Source of the DNA: Aquificaceae bacterium
Lineage (GTDB): Bacteria > Aquificota > Aquificia > Aquificales > Aquificaceae
Length of the DNA: 24,633 nt
NCBI GenBank assembly: GCA_015492115.1
Contig: WGFS01000050.1
Coordinates: forward strand, 1 to 24,633
Direction: 5' to 3'
In this document: positions 7,034 to 14,516 of the stretch, in pieces
How positions within the stretch are numbered: position 1 is the stretch's first letter
Layout: every line of letters begins with the position of its first letter
The notes under the pieces: generated by a model
Seen by the model: the letters and a program-made list of their open reading frames with translations, nothing else
Told to the model about the DNA's origin: nothing
Databases searched by the model: none
Program-made: the position numbers and the translations under genes

Positions 7034-8172
7034 CTCTCCCTCTCCAGGACACTGTATGCTTCCTCCAGGAGTATTTTTTGAGCCTTCCTCAGGTTCTTGG
7101 GCTGTCCGAAGATTATGAGGGTGTCTCCCTCTTCAACGGTGGTCTCTCCCGTTATGGTCACGTCCAAGTATCCGTCAGGCTTCCTTATCGCTATTACCGT
7201 GACCTTGAGAGCCCTCCTGAGGTCTATATCCTTTAACTTCTTGCCCACGAGGGGTGATCCGGGCTCTACTTTGAGCTCCAGGATGTCTATGTCTGTCTCC
7301 TCCCCGAAGGCTATCCTGTCAAAGAGGTCGGAGATGAAGGCTGAGCCCGTGTGGAATATGTAGGATGCGAGCCTCGTCGCAAGGAGCTTACTGGGAACCA
7401 GAGCCCTGTTTGCCCCAAGTTCCTCCAGCTTGTCCGCTGTCCCATCCGTTGAAGCGAAGGAGTAGATGTAGAACTCCTCCTTGGAAGGTCTCACGAGCCT
7501 CGCGGTAACTATGACAGCTATGTTCTTTGCGTCGTCCCCGAGGTTCACTATCATCCCCCTTGCCCTCCTTATACCCGCGGACTGGAGGACAGACCTCCTG
7601 TGGGGCTCCTCTATTATGAAGTACTTTATGTTGTGCTCCTGGAGGAACTTCATAGCCTCCTCCCTGCTGTCTATCACCACGAACTCTATCTTCCTCTTCT
7701 TCAGGAGATTGGCGAGCCAGGCGGAGGTCTTGTCGTAACCGCAGATTATGTAGTGCCCCTCCAGTTCCTCTATCTCCCTCAGCATCCTTATTGCCCTGTA
7801 GAGCTTAATTATATCTTCCTTGAAGAAGACCCTTACTATAACGGTCACTGAGGTTGTGAAGACCCCTATCCCCATCAGGGCTAGAAAAGAGGTGAAGACC
7901 CTTCCGTAAAGGGTATCGCTCCCAGATACTATCTCCCCGTATCCTATCGTCCCTATCGTTATTATCGTCATGTAGAAGGAGTTTATGAAGTCCCCTCCCG
8001 AGAGGAGCATGTATCCGATCGTTCCGACGCTGATGGCGGTGTGGAGCATGAGAAGGGGTATCCTGAACTCCTTCAGAGCCTCTATAAGTCTCCTTTCGTA
8101 TATCTCTACGAGCTTGGGTTCCCTCTTCCTGGGCTTTATTCTCTTCCTGAGCTTCCTCCTGAGTTTAGCCAT
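7030..8172 (-). CDS. Two-helix potassium channel with RCK (TrkA-N/TrkA-C) domains
   Basis: This 380-residue channel protein has a basic N-terminal tail, a first membrane helix (about 39-57), a pore helix and selectivity filter (TIGYGE at 75-80), and a second helix (about 92-115). A Rossmann-type RCK-N domain begins near HYIICGYDKTSAWLANLL (140-157), and a TrkA-C domain occupies about 291-370. Such channels conduct K+ and are gated by ligands binding the RCK ring. The filter ends in Glu rather than the usual Asp. The nucleotide loop reads CGYDKTS and lacks the full GxGxxG pattern, so nucleotide binding may be altered. The ATG has a strong Shine-Dalgarno (AAAGGGGAGG). The overall plan resembles the 2TM-RCK channels that include KchA of Helicobacter pylori. 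Confidence 0.92.
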   Translation of the reverse strand: MAKLRRKLRKRIKPRKREPKLVEIYERRLIEALKEFRIPLLMLHTAISVGTIGYMLLSGGDFINSFYMTIITIGTIGYGEIVSGSDTLYGRVFTSFLALMGIGVFTTSVTVIVRVFFKEDIIKLYRAIRMLREIEELEGHYIICGYDKTSAWLANLLKKRKIEFVVIDSREEAMKFLQEHNIKYFIIEEPHRRSVLQSAGIRRARGMIVNLGDDAKNIAVIVTARLVRPSKEEFYIYSFASTDGTADKLEELGANRALVPSKLLATRLASYIFHTGSAFISDLFDRIAFGEETDIDILELKVEPGSPLVGKKLKDIDLRRALKVTVIAIRKPDGYLDVTITGETTVEEGDTLIIFGQPKNLRKAQKILLEEAYSVLERER

Positions 8173-8186
8173 CCTCCCCTTTCAAG

Positions 8187-8192
8187 TATAAT
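8187..8192 (+). promoter_or_regulatory. -10 box for the 68-aa gene, short leader
   Basis: A perfect TATAAT ends twelve bases before the ATG at 8205, giving a predicted leader of about six bases. A weak TTTAGC -35 (8164-8169) is 17 nt upstream. The box lies in the 12-mer CAAGTATAATAG that also precedes the MATE gene. Confidence 0.45.
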
Positions 8193-8215
8193 AGTCCTGA
8201 TAGGATGAGGGTAAA
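8188..8215 (-). promoter_or_regulatory. Promoter for the potassium-channel operon
   Basis: On the minus strand TTTACC (8210-8215), a 16-nt spacer and TATTAT (8188-8193) make a fair sigma-70 promoter. Its -10 box shares five bases with the -10 box of the divergent gene, so only one promoter can be occupied at a time. Confidence 0.45.
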
Positions 8216-8411
8216 CGCGCTGGTAATAGACATAGAGGGAACCACCTCCGAGATAACGGACAAGCTGAACGAGGTCCTTGACGCCATATACGACGAAGGG
8301 GGAGAGGTGGTGGACGTGAAGGTCACCCACGCGAGGGAACACGGGATAGACGGCTTCACGGTTGTTTACACGGTGATATACAGGAGCGAGAGGGAAGTTC
8401 CAGAAGAGTGA
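8205..8411 (+). CDS. Conserved-looking 68-aa protein, function unknown
   Basis: I do not recognise this protein. It has 68 residues with an alternating strand-helix-strand-strand look: RVNALVIDIEGTT, then a helix (EITDKLNEVLDAIYDEG), then VVDVKVTHARE and GFTVVYTVIYRSE. This is compatible with a compact two-layer fold, similar in layout to other tiny bacterial proteins of 60-70 residues that pair a helix with a sheet. It has no signal peptide or cysteines. Its stop overlaps the GTG start of the DUF167 gene by four bases (GTGA), so the two are co-translated. Codon use matches its neighbours, which supports a real gene. Confidence 0.75.
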   Translation: MRVNALVIDIEGTTSEITDKLNEVLDAIYDEGGEVVDVKVTHAREHGIDGFTVVYTVIYRSEREVPEE

Positions 8412-8629
8412 GAATAAAGGTAAAGGTAAAGCCGGGCTCAAAGAGGGAAGAGGTAAAGGAACTCAGTCCGCACTACCTTGAGGTGAGGGTGAGCGCTCCT
8501 CCGGAGAAGGGAAAAGCCAACGAGAGGGTTATTGAGCTCCTCGCAAAACACTACGGGGTAAGGAAGAGCGCGGTAAGGATAATCAGAGGTGAAACCTCAA
8601 GGGAGAAGCTCATAGAGATTGACCTCTGA
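8408..8629 (+). CDS. DUF167 / YggU family protein
   Basis: This 73-residue protein has the DUF167 pattern: RIKVKVKPGSKREEV at the N-terminus, LEVRVSAPPEKGKANERVIE in the middle, and VRIIRGETSREKLIEI at the end. The family is widespread in bacteria, archaea and eukaryotes, and its biochemical role is not established. It starts at GTG (8408), overlapping the preceding stop. The final 20 bases overlap tail to tail with the metallophosphoesterase gene. Confidence 0.88.
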   Translation: MRIKVKVKPGSKREEVKELSPHYLEVRVSAPPEKGKANERVIELLAKHYGVRKSAVRIIRGETSREKLIEIDL

Positions 8630-9710
8630 GGGTAATAAGAACCACATCGGGAGGGGACAGGAGCCTCATTGGAGGACCTCCCGTTCCGACACCCTTGCTG
8701 ACCACGATGAACTTTCCGGGGGCAAGCTCCTTGATACCCCTGTCTGTCTCGTATAAGAGTCTCAGGACTGTGTAGCCTACGAAGAAGAGAACACCTCCGT
8801 GAGTGTGTCCTGCAAGAACGAGGTCAACGTAAGGCAGGACTTCTCTCCTCACCTCGGGTCTGTGTTTTAAGAGTACGGTGAACCTTGAGGTGTCCACACC
8901 CTTTAAAACCTTCAGCTCGTCCGTGAAGGCTCCGTAGCCCAGCCTCTCCCCCGCAGGGTCGTCAACACCAGCTACGTTTAAAAGACCGCCTACCGCGGTG
9001 GCTTCACCCCTGAGAACCTTAAACCCAGCCCTCTCCAGAAAGGCTATAGCCTGCTCGTGTCCCACGTAGAACTCGTGATTTCCGAGGACAGCGAACTTCC
9101 CCAGGGGGGGTCTCATCTGGGCGAGCATGTCCGCGAGGTATTCAAGTCCTTTCATGTTCCCGTCCACCATGTCCCCGGTCGCAAGAACTATATCGGGCTT
9201 CTCCCTGTCGTAGACTTTTCTGACCATCTCAACCCTTTCCCCTCTCATAATGGGTCCAAGGTGGAGGTCTGAGATGTGCAAAATCTTCAGCTCCCTTCCC
9301 GGAGGTAGCTTCGGGGTCTCTATGGTGAACCTGTAAACCTGAAGATAGTATGTCTCGGCGTGGCTGTAGGCGCTGAGGAGAAGGGATAGGGTCAGGGTTA
9401 TAAGGAGAGCCTTCCTCGGACCGGGGGAGTGGAACCTCCTGTACAGGTCTACCACAACCCCAACGAGGAAGAAGTAGATCACAAAGCCCATCCACAGGAG
9501 AGCCACGAAGGCGAGAGGTCTTGATAGTTCAACCACTCCTTTACTGTCAAGAACCCTCCATATCACGGGAGAGAGGGTGGCGAAGGAGAGGAACAGCCCT
9601 AAGACCAGCCTTGACCAGAGCCCGAATACGAAAGCCTGGTTTACCTTCCTGTAGAGGTAGTAGTGAACGGAGGCGTAAAAGCTCAGGAAGGCGAGGACGA
9701 AGAGGAGCAT
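8610..9710 (-). CDS. Membrane-anchored metallophosphoesterase (YkuE-like)
   Basis: The N-terminal 120 residues contain about four membrane helices. A calcineurin-type phosphoesterase domain follows, with all metal-ligand motifs. Counted from the ATG at 9710, these are DLH at 148-150, GDMVDG at 179-184, GNHE at 210-213, a His at about 283 and GHTHGG at 301-306. Such proteins hydrolyse phosphoesters or pyrophosphate bonds, for example in lipid intermediates, at the membrane using two metal ions. The substrate is not known here. I chose the ATG at 9710, which shares one base with the ilvD stop. A TTG one codon earlier is possible. It is the last gene of the diguanylate cyclase-ilvD chain. Confidence 0.88.
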   Translation of the reverse strand: MLLFVLAFLSFYASVHYYLYRKVNQAFVFGLWSRLVLGLFLSFATLSPVIWRVLDSKGVVELSRPLAFVALLWMGFVIYFFLVGVVVDLYRRFHSPGPRKALLITLTLSLLLSAYSHAETYYLQVYRFTIETPKLPPGRELKILHISDLHLGPIMRGERVEMVRKVYDREKPDIVLATGDMVDGNMKGLEYLADMLAQMRPPLGKFAVLGNHEFYVGHEQAIAFLERAGFKVLRGEATAVGGLLNVAGVDDPAGERLGYGAFTDELKVLKGVDTSRFTVLLKHRPEVRREVLPYVDLVLAGHTHGGVLFFVGYTVLRLLYETDRGIKELAPGKFIVVSKGVGTGGPPMRLLSPPDVVLITLRGQSL

Positions 9711-11380
9711 CAAGCTTCTAATATCGCTCCTTTGGAGGCGTCCGTAACGAGCTTAGCGTACCTCCTGAGCCAGGAGCTCGGTATCTCCTTCCGTTTGGGC
9801 TTGAAGCTCTCAAGCCTTTTCCGGAGCTCCTCCTCCGGTATGAGGAGGTCAAGCTTCCTGTTCGGTATGTCTATCAGTATCTCGTCCCCGTCCTGGACGA
9901 CGCCTATGGGACCTCCCGATGCCGCCTCAGGGGATACGTGCCCTATGCAGGCTCCCCTCGTTCCGCCCGAGAACCTCCCGTCCGTTATAAGGGCGACCTT
10001 GTCCCCCAGACCCATCCCCACTATCGCGGAGGTGGGAGATAGCATCTCCCTCATACCGGGACCCCCCCTGGGACCCTCGTATCTGATAACAACCACGTGC
10101 CCGGGCTTTACCTTACCTCCCAGTATCCCCTCTATCGCCTCCTCCTCCGAGTCAAAACATACAGCCTTTCCCTTGAACCTGAGCATGCCCTCCACGACCC
10201 CCGCGGTTTTCACCACGGAGCCTTCGGGGGCAAGGTTTCCGAAGAGTATGGCTATGCCTCCGTCCTCCGAGTAAGGTTCCTCTATCCTCCTGACGACCTC
10301 TCCATCCGCCTCCGGAGCTTCCTCTGCTATCTCTCCAAGGGTCTTTCCGCTCACGGTGGGTCTGTCTAAGTGGAGGAGTCCTTCCTTCTTGGAGAGCTCC
10401 TTAATTATGGTGGGTATGCCACCAACCCTGTCCAGGTCCTCTATGTGGTAGTGGGAGGAGGGTGCTATCTTGCATACGGTAGGTGTTCTCTTGGATATCT
10501 CATTTATCTTGGCGAGGTCGTACTCAATTCCAGCCTCTCTCGCTACTGCAAGTAGGTGTAAGATTGTGTTTGATGAACCTCCCATAGCTATGTCTACCGT
10601 GAAGGCGTCGTCTATAGCTTCTTCCGTCAGTATGTCCCTTGCCCTTATGTCCTTCTCAAGAAGTTCCATTATCCTTCTCGCAGCGGTTCTTGCGAGCACC
10701 TCCCTCCTTGGGTCTATGGCGAGTATGGTTCCGTTCCCAGGGAGGGCGAGTCCCAGAACCTCTGTGAGGCAGTTCATGGAGTTTGCGGTGAAGAGACCCG
10801 CACAGGAACCACAGGTAGGACAGGCGCTCTGCTCTATAACCTGAAGATCCTTCTCCGTTATCTGACCGCTCTTGAGCTGTCCTATACCCTCAAAGACAGA
10901 GATCAGGTCTATCTTCTTGCCCTCGTGCTCCCCTGCGAGCATGGGTCCCCCGCTTATGAATATGGTGGGGACGTTCACCCTCATAGCGCCCATCAGCATA
11001 CCCGGAACTATCTTGTCGCAGTTGGGGATGCATATAAGGGCGTCAAGCTGGTGGGCGTTCACCACCGTCTCTATGGAGTCAGCTATCAGCTCCCTTGAAG
11101 GCAGGGAGTAGTGCATCCCGTAGTGTCCCATTGCTATCCCGTCGTCCACCCCTATCACGTTGAACTCTATGGGGACACCACCTGCCTCTCTGACCTCCTC
11201 CTTTATAGGCTCCACGAACTCCCTGAGGTGGACGTGCCCCGGGATTATGTCTATGTAAGAGTTCGCGATGCCTATGAGAGGTTTGTCAAGATCCTCTTCC
11301 GAAAGACCACATGCCCTTAAGAGTGCCCTGTGGGGAGCCCTTTCAATGCCCTTCTTTACAACATCGCTCCTCAGCTTCAT
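9710..11380 (-). CDS. ilvD: Dihydroxy-acid dehydratase IlvD
   Basis: IlvD removes water from 2,3-dihydroxy acids to make the keto-acid precursors of valine, leucine and isoleucine. It carries an iron-sulfur cluster. The 556-residue length is normal. Motifs seen are NCDKIVPGMLM (Cys121), CPTCGSCAGLFTANSMNC (187-204), DGRFSGGTRG and HVSPEAASGGPIG. Residues 45-51 read IIPGHVH, the form also present in the E. coli and archaeal enzymes, rather than the PCN form of plant-type [2Fe-2S] enzymes, so an oxygen-sensitive cluster is possible. The ATG at 11380 has GGAGGAAAAGGA directly upstream and overlaps the stop of the diguanylate cyclase by four bases. Confidence 0.96.
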   Translation of the reverse strand: MKLRSDVVKKGIERAPHRALLRACGLSEEDLDKPLIGIANSYIDIIPGHVHLREFVEPIKEEVREAGGVPIEFNVIGVDDGIAMGHYGMHYSLPSRELIADSIETVVNAHQLDALICIPNCDKIVPGMLMGAMRVNVPTIFISGGPMLAGEHEGKKIDLISVFEGIGQLKSGQITEKDLQVIEQSACPTCGSCAGLFTANSMNCLTEVLGLALPGNGTILAIDPRREVLARTAARRIMELLEKDIRARDILTEEAIDDAFTVDIAMGGSSNTILHLLAVAREAGIEYDLAKINEISKRTPTVCKIAPSSHYHIEDLDRVGGIPTIIKELSKKEGLLHLDRPTVSGKTLGEIAEEAPEADGEVVRRIEEPYSEDGGIAILFGNLAPEGSVVKTAGVVEGMLRFKGKAVCFDSEEEAIEGILGGKVKPGHVVVIRYEGPRGGPGMREMLSPTSAIVGMGLGDKVALITDGRFSGGTRGACIGHVSPEAASGGPIGVVQDGDEILIDIPNRKLDLLIPEEELRKRLESFKPKRKEIPSSWLRRYAKLVTDASKGAILEA

Positions 11381-12393
11381 TCCTTTTCCTCCTGGGAATA
11401 ATTTAGTTCCTTTTTCCGTCGTTTCATATAATACATTCGCTTGTCCGCGAGCTTGAGAACCATGTTTATGTCCGTGCCTTCCTCAGGCACAGTTACAACA
11501 CCGTAACTCAGGGAGAGTCCGTACCTGCTGAAGGTATCCTCTATCCTTCTTCTTATCTTTTCAAGCCTGTTTAAAAAGGCTTGCTTTTTACAGTTGTAAA
11601 CGATAATTATGAACTCGTCTCCTCCTATCCTGCCCACCACGTCCCCACTCCTGAAGCTTCCCTGAATTATCTGAGCCACTTCCCTCAAGACGCTATCACC
11701 CTCGCCGTGCCCGTATAGGTCGTTTACCCTTTTGAAGTTGTCAAGGTCAAGATAAGCGAGGCAGTATGTCATATCCTTCCTTCTCTTAGCCATGTTTATG
11801 AGCTTTGCCAGGGTATCAAACACGAAGGCTCTGTTGTGGAGTCCTGTCAGCATATCCACTGTCGCACGGGTTCTTAGGTCTCTTAAAAGGCCGTTCAGTA
11901 TCAGGCTGTAGAACAGGGAAAGCAGGAGAACCGCCGTATAGGCTCCCAGAGCCTGTCTGAGCTCTATCCAGTTATAGAAGAAGTTAACCACTTCATGCTG
12001 TCCCAGCCAGTACAGTGTGAGAATGGACAGGATGAGAATGCCGTTCCACACGAAAGCCTGCTTAATGGGTTTCATAAAGAAGGCAAGCAATGGGAATGTG
12101 TATATCCAGTAAAGCCCTGTGCCTTTCAATCCTCCAGTTGTGGACAGGAAGGACAGCACGATGACCATCAGGACGAGTATTACGGTGGACGCTAAATCGT
12201 AGTTTTTCTTACGACTGTAGTAAACAGCATTCAGGAAGGCTACTGTGGATAGGAACAGCTCAAACAGAGCTGATGCGTAATTCCCTGCTTTGAGGTGTTG
12301 CATCACACCAAAAACAAGAGTTGAGCTTACACCCACGAAGGTAAATGCGTAGATAAACCTGTCCCTGTGGGCGAAGAAGTCTGAAAGGTGCAT
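11377..12393 (-). CDS. Membrane diguanylate cyclase (GGDEF)
   Basis: About six membrane helices (roughly residues 13-170) form an N-terminal sensor-like region. A GGDEF domain with intact GGDEF (257-261) follows, together with the TGLHNR and LDLDNFKRVNDLYGHGEGD motifs. It should condense two GTP into cyclic di-GMP. The RSGD at 248-251, exactly five residues before GGDEF, is a good product-inhibition I-site. There is no EAL domain. The start codon lies only 24 bases beyond the 3' CCA of the tmRNA and has no visible Shine-Dalgarno. The gene overlaps ilvD by four bases, an unusual partner for a signalling enzyme. Confidence 0.93.
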   Translation of the reverse strand: MHLSDFFAHRDRFIYAFTFVGVSSTLVFGVMQHLKAGNYASALFELFLSTVAFLNAVYYSRKKNYDLASTVILVLMVIVLSFLSTTGGLKGTGLYWIYTFPLLAFFMKPIKQAFVWNGILILSILTLYWLGQHEVVNFFYNWIELRQALGAYTAVLLLSLFYSLILNGLLRDLRTRATVDMLTGLHNRAFVFDTLAKLINMAKRRKDMTYCLAYLDLDNFKRVNDLYGHGEGDSVLREVAQIIQGSFRSGDVVGRIGGDEFIIIVYNCKKQAFLNRLEKIRRRIEDTFSRYGLSLSYGVVTVPEEGTDINMVLKLADKRMYYMKRRKKELNYSQEEKE

Positions 12394-12417
12394 CTATAGG
12401 GTATTTTGCCATAGGTT

Positions 12418-12763
12418 TGGTGGAGGCGGCGGGAATCGAACCCGCGTCCGAGGACGATGGCCCGATCCGGGGCTCTACAGGCTTAGCCCGTGTTTGATTC
12501 TACCCTCGGGTCGCCCACGGGCAGGCTCCCCAAGGGGAGCACGGTTCGTTTGTCGGCGATCCCTCACCGTGCGTCGGGACTGCCCGAGCGGGTGTCTCTG
12601 ACGCCCATCGGTAAGCCACCCGCGAACCCACCGGGGGCGCGCTGCCTTTTAATTAGGCAGCGAGAGCGACTTCAGCTTCGGGAAGTGTTCTTAACGGCTG
12701 TTAAGGTTGCCAACCTGCCTGCTCCCCGGGGACCATCAGACCCCGTCGAAACCAGTCGCCCCC
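12418..12763 (-). ncRNA. ssrA: tmRNA (10Sa RNA)
   Basis: tmRNA rescues stalled ribosomes and tags the unfinished protein for degradation. The 5' end (12763-12757, GGGGGCG) pairs with the 3' end (CGCCTCC) to form the tRNA-like acceptor stem, with one G-U pair. The T arm (GGGTTCGATTCCC) and an encoded CCA are present at the 3' end (12418-12420). The 5' part contains the conserved TTTCGACGGGG stretch. The tag frame ends at TAA 12655-12653, in the loop of a hairpin GCTGCC/GGCAGC. The mature length of 346 nt is typical. No ordinary tRNA D-arm and anticodon arm are present, which separates it from a tRNA. Confidence 0.95.
12653..12685 (-). other. tmRNA tag-peptide reading frame
   Basis: Reading backwards from TAA, the codons give LPEAEVALAA, with ACA (Thr) before the Leu. 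The end resembles the published A. aeolicus tag APEAELALAA and has the C-terminal ALAA recognised by ClpXP-type proteases. The resume codon that aligns with the Aquifex Ala is CTT (Leu) here, not the usual GCN. If the resume codon is ACA, the tag would begin TLPEAE. Confidence 0.75.
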
Positions 12764-12781
12764 TACTTTAGCCAAGTTTTA

Positions 12782-12809
12782 AATTTAACACTTTTTACAG
12801 CTTGATCAA
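12782..12809 (-). promoter_or_regulatory. Possible tmRNA promoter
   Basis: On the minus strand TTGATC (12804-12809), a 16-nt spacer and TAAATT (12782-12787) lie about 20 bases upstream of the mature tmRNA 5' end. This leaves a short leader for RNase P to remove. The -35 box is within the last codons of bioF. Confidence 0.35.
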
Positions 12810-13916
12810 GGACTTGAGAGCCTCCGATAGAAACTCAAGGTCTTCCTCAGAATATCTCAGACTGGCTGTGAACCTTAGCCTTGCCCTTCCCTTAGGTACT
12901 GTGGGGTACCTTATAGCCTGAACAAAGATACCTTTCTCAAATAGCTTCTTTGAGATGTTGATAGCTTCCCCCTCATCTCCGACGATGACGGGTATTATAG
13001 GTGTTCCGCTGTAAACGACCTCGTAGGGTAACTCTGAAAGTACATTGAACAACTTCTTTTCCATTTCTCTCAATCTCTCTATAAGCTCGGTGTTTTCCTC
13101 TATTATCCTCACGCTCTCTAAGGCACCCGCACATACAGCGGGGGGCAGTGAGGTTGTGAATATGAGGCTTCTCGCCCTGTTCACCAGGAGTTCTACAAGC
13201 TCCTCGCTCCCACACACAAAGGCTCCGTAGCTCCCGAGTGCCTTGGAAAGGGTTCCCATGACGACCACGTTCTCCCTCCACCCGAGACCGAACTCCTCAA
13301 GTCCTCCCTTCCCCTCTCCTACAGTCCCAGTCCCGTGGGCGTCATCTATGTAGAGCATGCACTCGTATCTATCCGAAAGTTCGTAAAGTGCCTTTAAGTC
13401 CGCCAGATCTCCGTCCATACTGAAGACGCTGTCCGTTACTATGAGAGCTCTCCTGTAGCTGTGTCTCTCTTTTTTTAGTGTCTCCTCAAGGTTCTCGTAA
13501 TCCCTGTGTTTGAAGACCTTCCTCTCAGCCTTTGAGAACCTGCACCCGTCTATAAGGGAGGCGTGGTTCAGCTCATCGCTGAGTATCAGATCTCCTTCAC
13601 CCGCAAGAACCGGTATGGCTCCTACGTTAGCCAGGTACCCGGAGCCAAAGAGGACGCAGGCGGGAGTTCCCTTGAAGCCGGCGAGCTCCTCCTCAAGCTG
13701 GGCGTGAACCTTTGTGTATCCCGAAACGAGCTGAGACGCTCCCGAACCGAGCCCGTAGTCTTTTAATGTTTTTTTCGCAGACTCTACCACCCTTGGGTGG
13801 TCCTTCAGACCGAGATAATCGTTGGAACAGAAGTCTTTAAGCCCTTCCACAGGAACCCTTTTCCTGTAGAGCTTCTCACCTTCAATCTTCTTCAGCTCAG
13901 CTCTTATCCACTCCAT
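12795..13916 (-). CDS. bioF: 8-amino-7-oxononanoate synthase BioF
   Basis: BioF joins pimeloyl-ACP (or -CoA) to alanine, releasing CO2, in the first ring-building step of biotin synthesis. It uses pyridoxal phosphate. The 373-residue protein has the class II alpha-oxoamine synthase motifs: CSNDYLGL near 30-37, GSGASQLVSGY, HASLIDG (118-124), YIDDAHGTGTVG (189-200) and the PLP lysine in GTLSKALGSYG (Lys225). Glycine C-acetyltransferase is the nearest alternative; it is normally about 395 residues and has a longer N-terminus. The start ATG is 33 bases from the divergent TPR gene and has only a weak purine-rich stretch upstream. No other biotin gene is in the window. Confidence 0.88.
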   Translation of the reverse strand: MEWIRAELKKIEGEKLYRKRVPVEGLKDFCSNDYLGLKDHPRVVESAKKTLKDYGLGSGASQLVSGYTKVHAQLEEELAGFKGTPACVLFGSGYLANVGAIPVLAGEGDLILSDELNHASLIDGCRFSKAERKVFKHRDYENLEETLKKERHSYRRALIVTDSVFSMDGDLADLKALYELSDRYECMLYIDDAHGTGTVGEGKGGLEEFGLGWRENVVVMGTLSKALGSYGAFVCGSEELVELLVNRARSLIFTTSLPPAVCAGALESVRIIEENTELIERLREMEKKLFNVLSELPYEVVYSGTPIIPVIVGDEGEAINISKKLFEKGIFVQAIRYPTVPKGRARLRFTASLRYSEEDLEFLSEALKSLIKL

Positions 13917-13949
13917 CTCTCTCAGAATTCAGAACTAAATTATTAAACT

Positions 13950-14192
13950 ATGCTGGGAAAGAACTATAAAGGTGTCTTCAGCAAGATGGGAGAGGGTCTT
14001 CTGGGCAAGTACGTGGAAGACCTCAAGAAGGAGCTTGAACAGAAACCCAAAGATCCGGAGCTACTCTTCAAGCTGGGTATAGCTTACACTCGCATGGGAA
14101 AGACCGACAGCGCGAGGGAGGTCTATAAGGAGCTCAAGGAGATAGACCCCGAAAGGGCTAAGGAGTTACTTGACGCCATATACGAGGTCTGA
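13950..14192 (+). CDS. Small TPR protein
   Basis: An 80-residue protein with one clear tetratricopeptide unit, DPELLFKLGIAYTRMGKTDS followed by AREVYKELKEIDPERA (residues about 39-74), and an N-terminal amphipathic helix (VEDLKKELEQKP). TPR units mediate protein-protein contacts. A single unit usually needs to oligomerise or dock on another TPR. The start is uncertain. The ATG at 13950 has no Shine-Dalgarno. An in-frame ATG at 13986 has AAAGGTG at 13968-13974, and would give 68 residues. The gene precedes rpsO by 50 bases. No specific partner can be named. Confidence 0.78.
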   Translation: MLGKNYKGVFSKMGEGLLGKYVEDLKKELEQKPKDPELLFKLGIAYTRMGKTDSAREVYKELKEIDPERAKELLDAIYEV

Positions 14193-14198
14193 GAAAGG

Positions 14199-14207
14199 TG
14201 TTATAAT
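14199..14207 (+). promoter_or_regulatory. Extended -10 promoter for rpsO-pnp-dut
   Basis: TGTTATAAT is a perfect extended -10 element. It lies seven bases downstream of the TPR gene stop and about 35 bases upstream of the rpsO start. Its -35 region is weak, as is common when the TG extension is present. A leader of about 30 bases carrying the AAGGAGGT ribosome site would result. Confidence 0.55.
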
Positions 14208-14242
14208 GAAAAATTGCAACTTTTGATAAGGAGGTCTGCATA

Positions 14243-14515
14243 ATGCCCCTTTCTAAGGAGAAGAAGTGGGAACTGATAAAGGGTTTTCAGAGGCATGAAG
14301 GAGACACGGGTTCTCCAGAGGTTCAGATAGCTATCCTCACAGAGAGGATAAACAGGCTCACCGAGCACATGAAGAAGCACAAGAAGGACGTCCACTCCAG
14401 GAGGGGACTTATAGCCATGGTCAACAAGAGGAGAAAGCTCCTTGAGTATCTCCGGAACACCGACTACCAGAAGTACGTTGAGATATCCAAGAAATTCGGG
14501 CTCCAGGTAAAGTGA
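14243..14515 (+). CDS. rpsO: Ribosomal protein S15
   Basis: S15 binds the central domain of 16S rRNA early in 30S assembly. The 90-residue length equals the family norm. Signature stretches are HEGDTGSPEVQIAILTERIN, LTEHMKKHKKDVHSRRGL and MVNKRRKLLEYLR. The ATG at 14243 has a near-perfect Shine-Dalgarno (AAGGAGGT). The stop is one base before the pnp start, giving the rpsO-pnp order common in bacteria. In E. coli S15 represses its own leader. The leader here is too short to show whether that applies. Confidence 0.98.
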   Translation: MPLSKEKKWELIKGFQRHEGDTGSPEVQIAILTERINRLTEHMKKHKKDVHSRRGLIAMVNKRRKLLEYLRNTDYQKYVEISKKFGLQVK

Positions 14516-14516
14516 T

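Noticed and set aside
9711..9713. TTG at 9713 as start of the metallophosphoesterase
   Set aside because: An ATG follows immediately, and overlap with the ilvD stop (TGATG) is the same coupling pattern seen at other junctions.
12418..12450. A tRNA gene on the minus strand
   Set aside because: The T arm and acceptor end are those of the tmRNA. No D arm or anticodon arm lies at the right distance, and the pairing 5' strand is 340 bases away.
14170..14207. TTGACG at 14170 as the -35 box of the rpsO promoter
   Set aside because: The distance to TATAAT is 26 nt, too long. The TG-extended -10 explains the promoter better.
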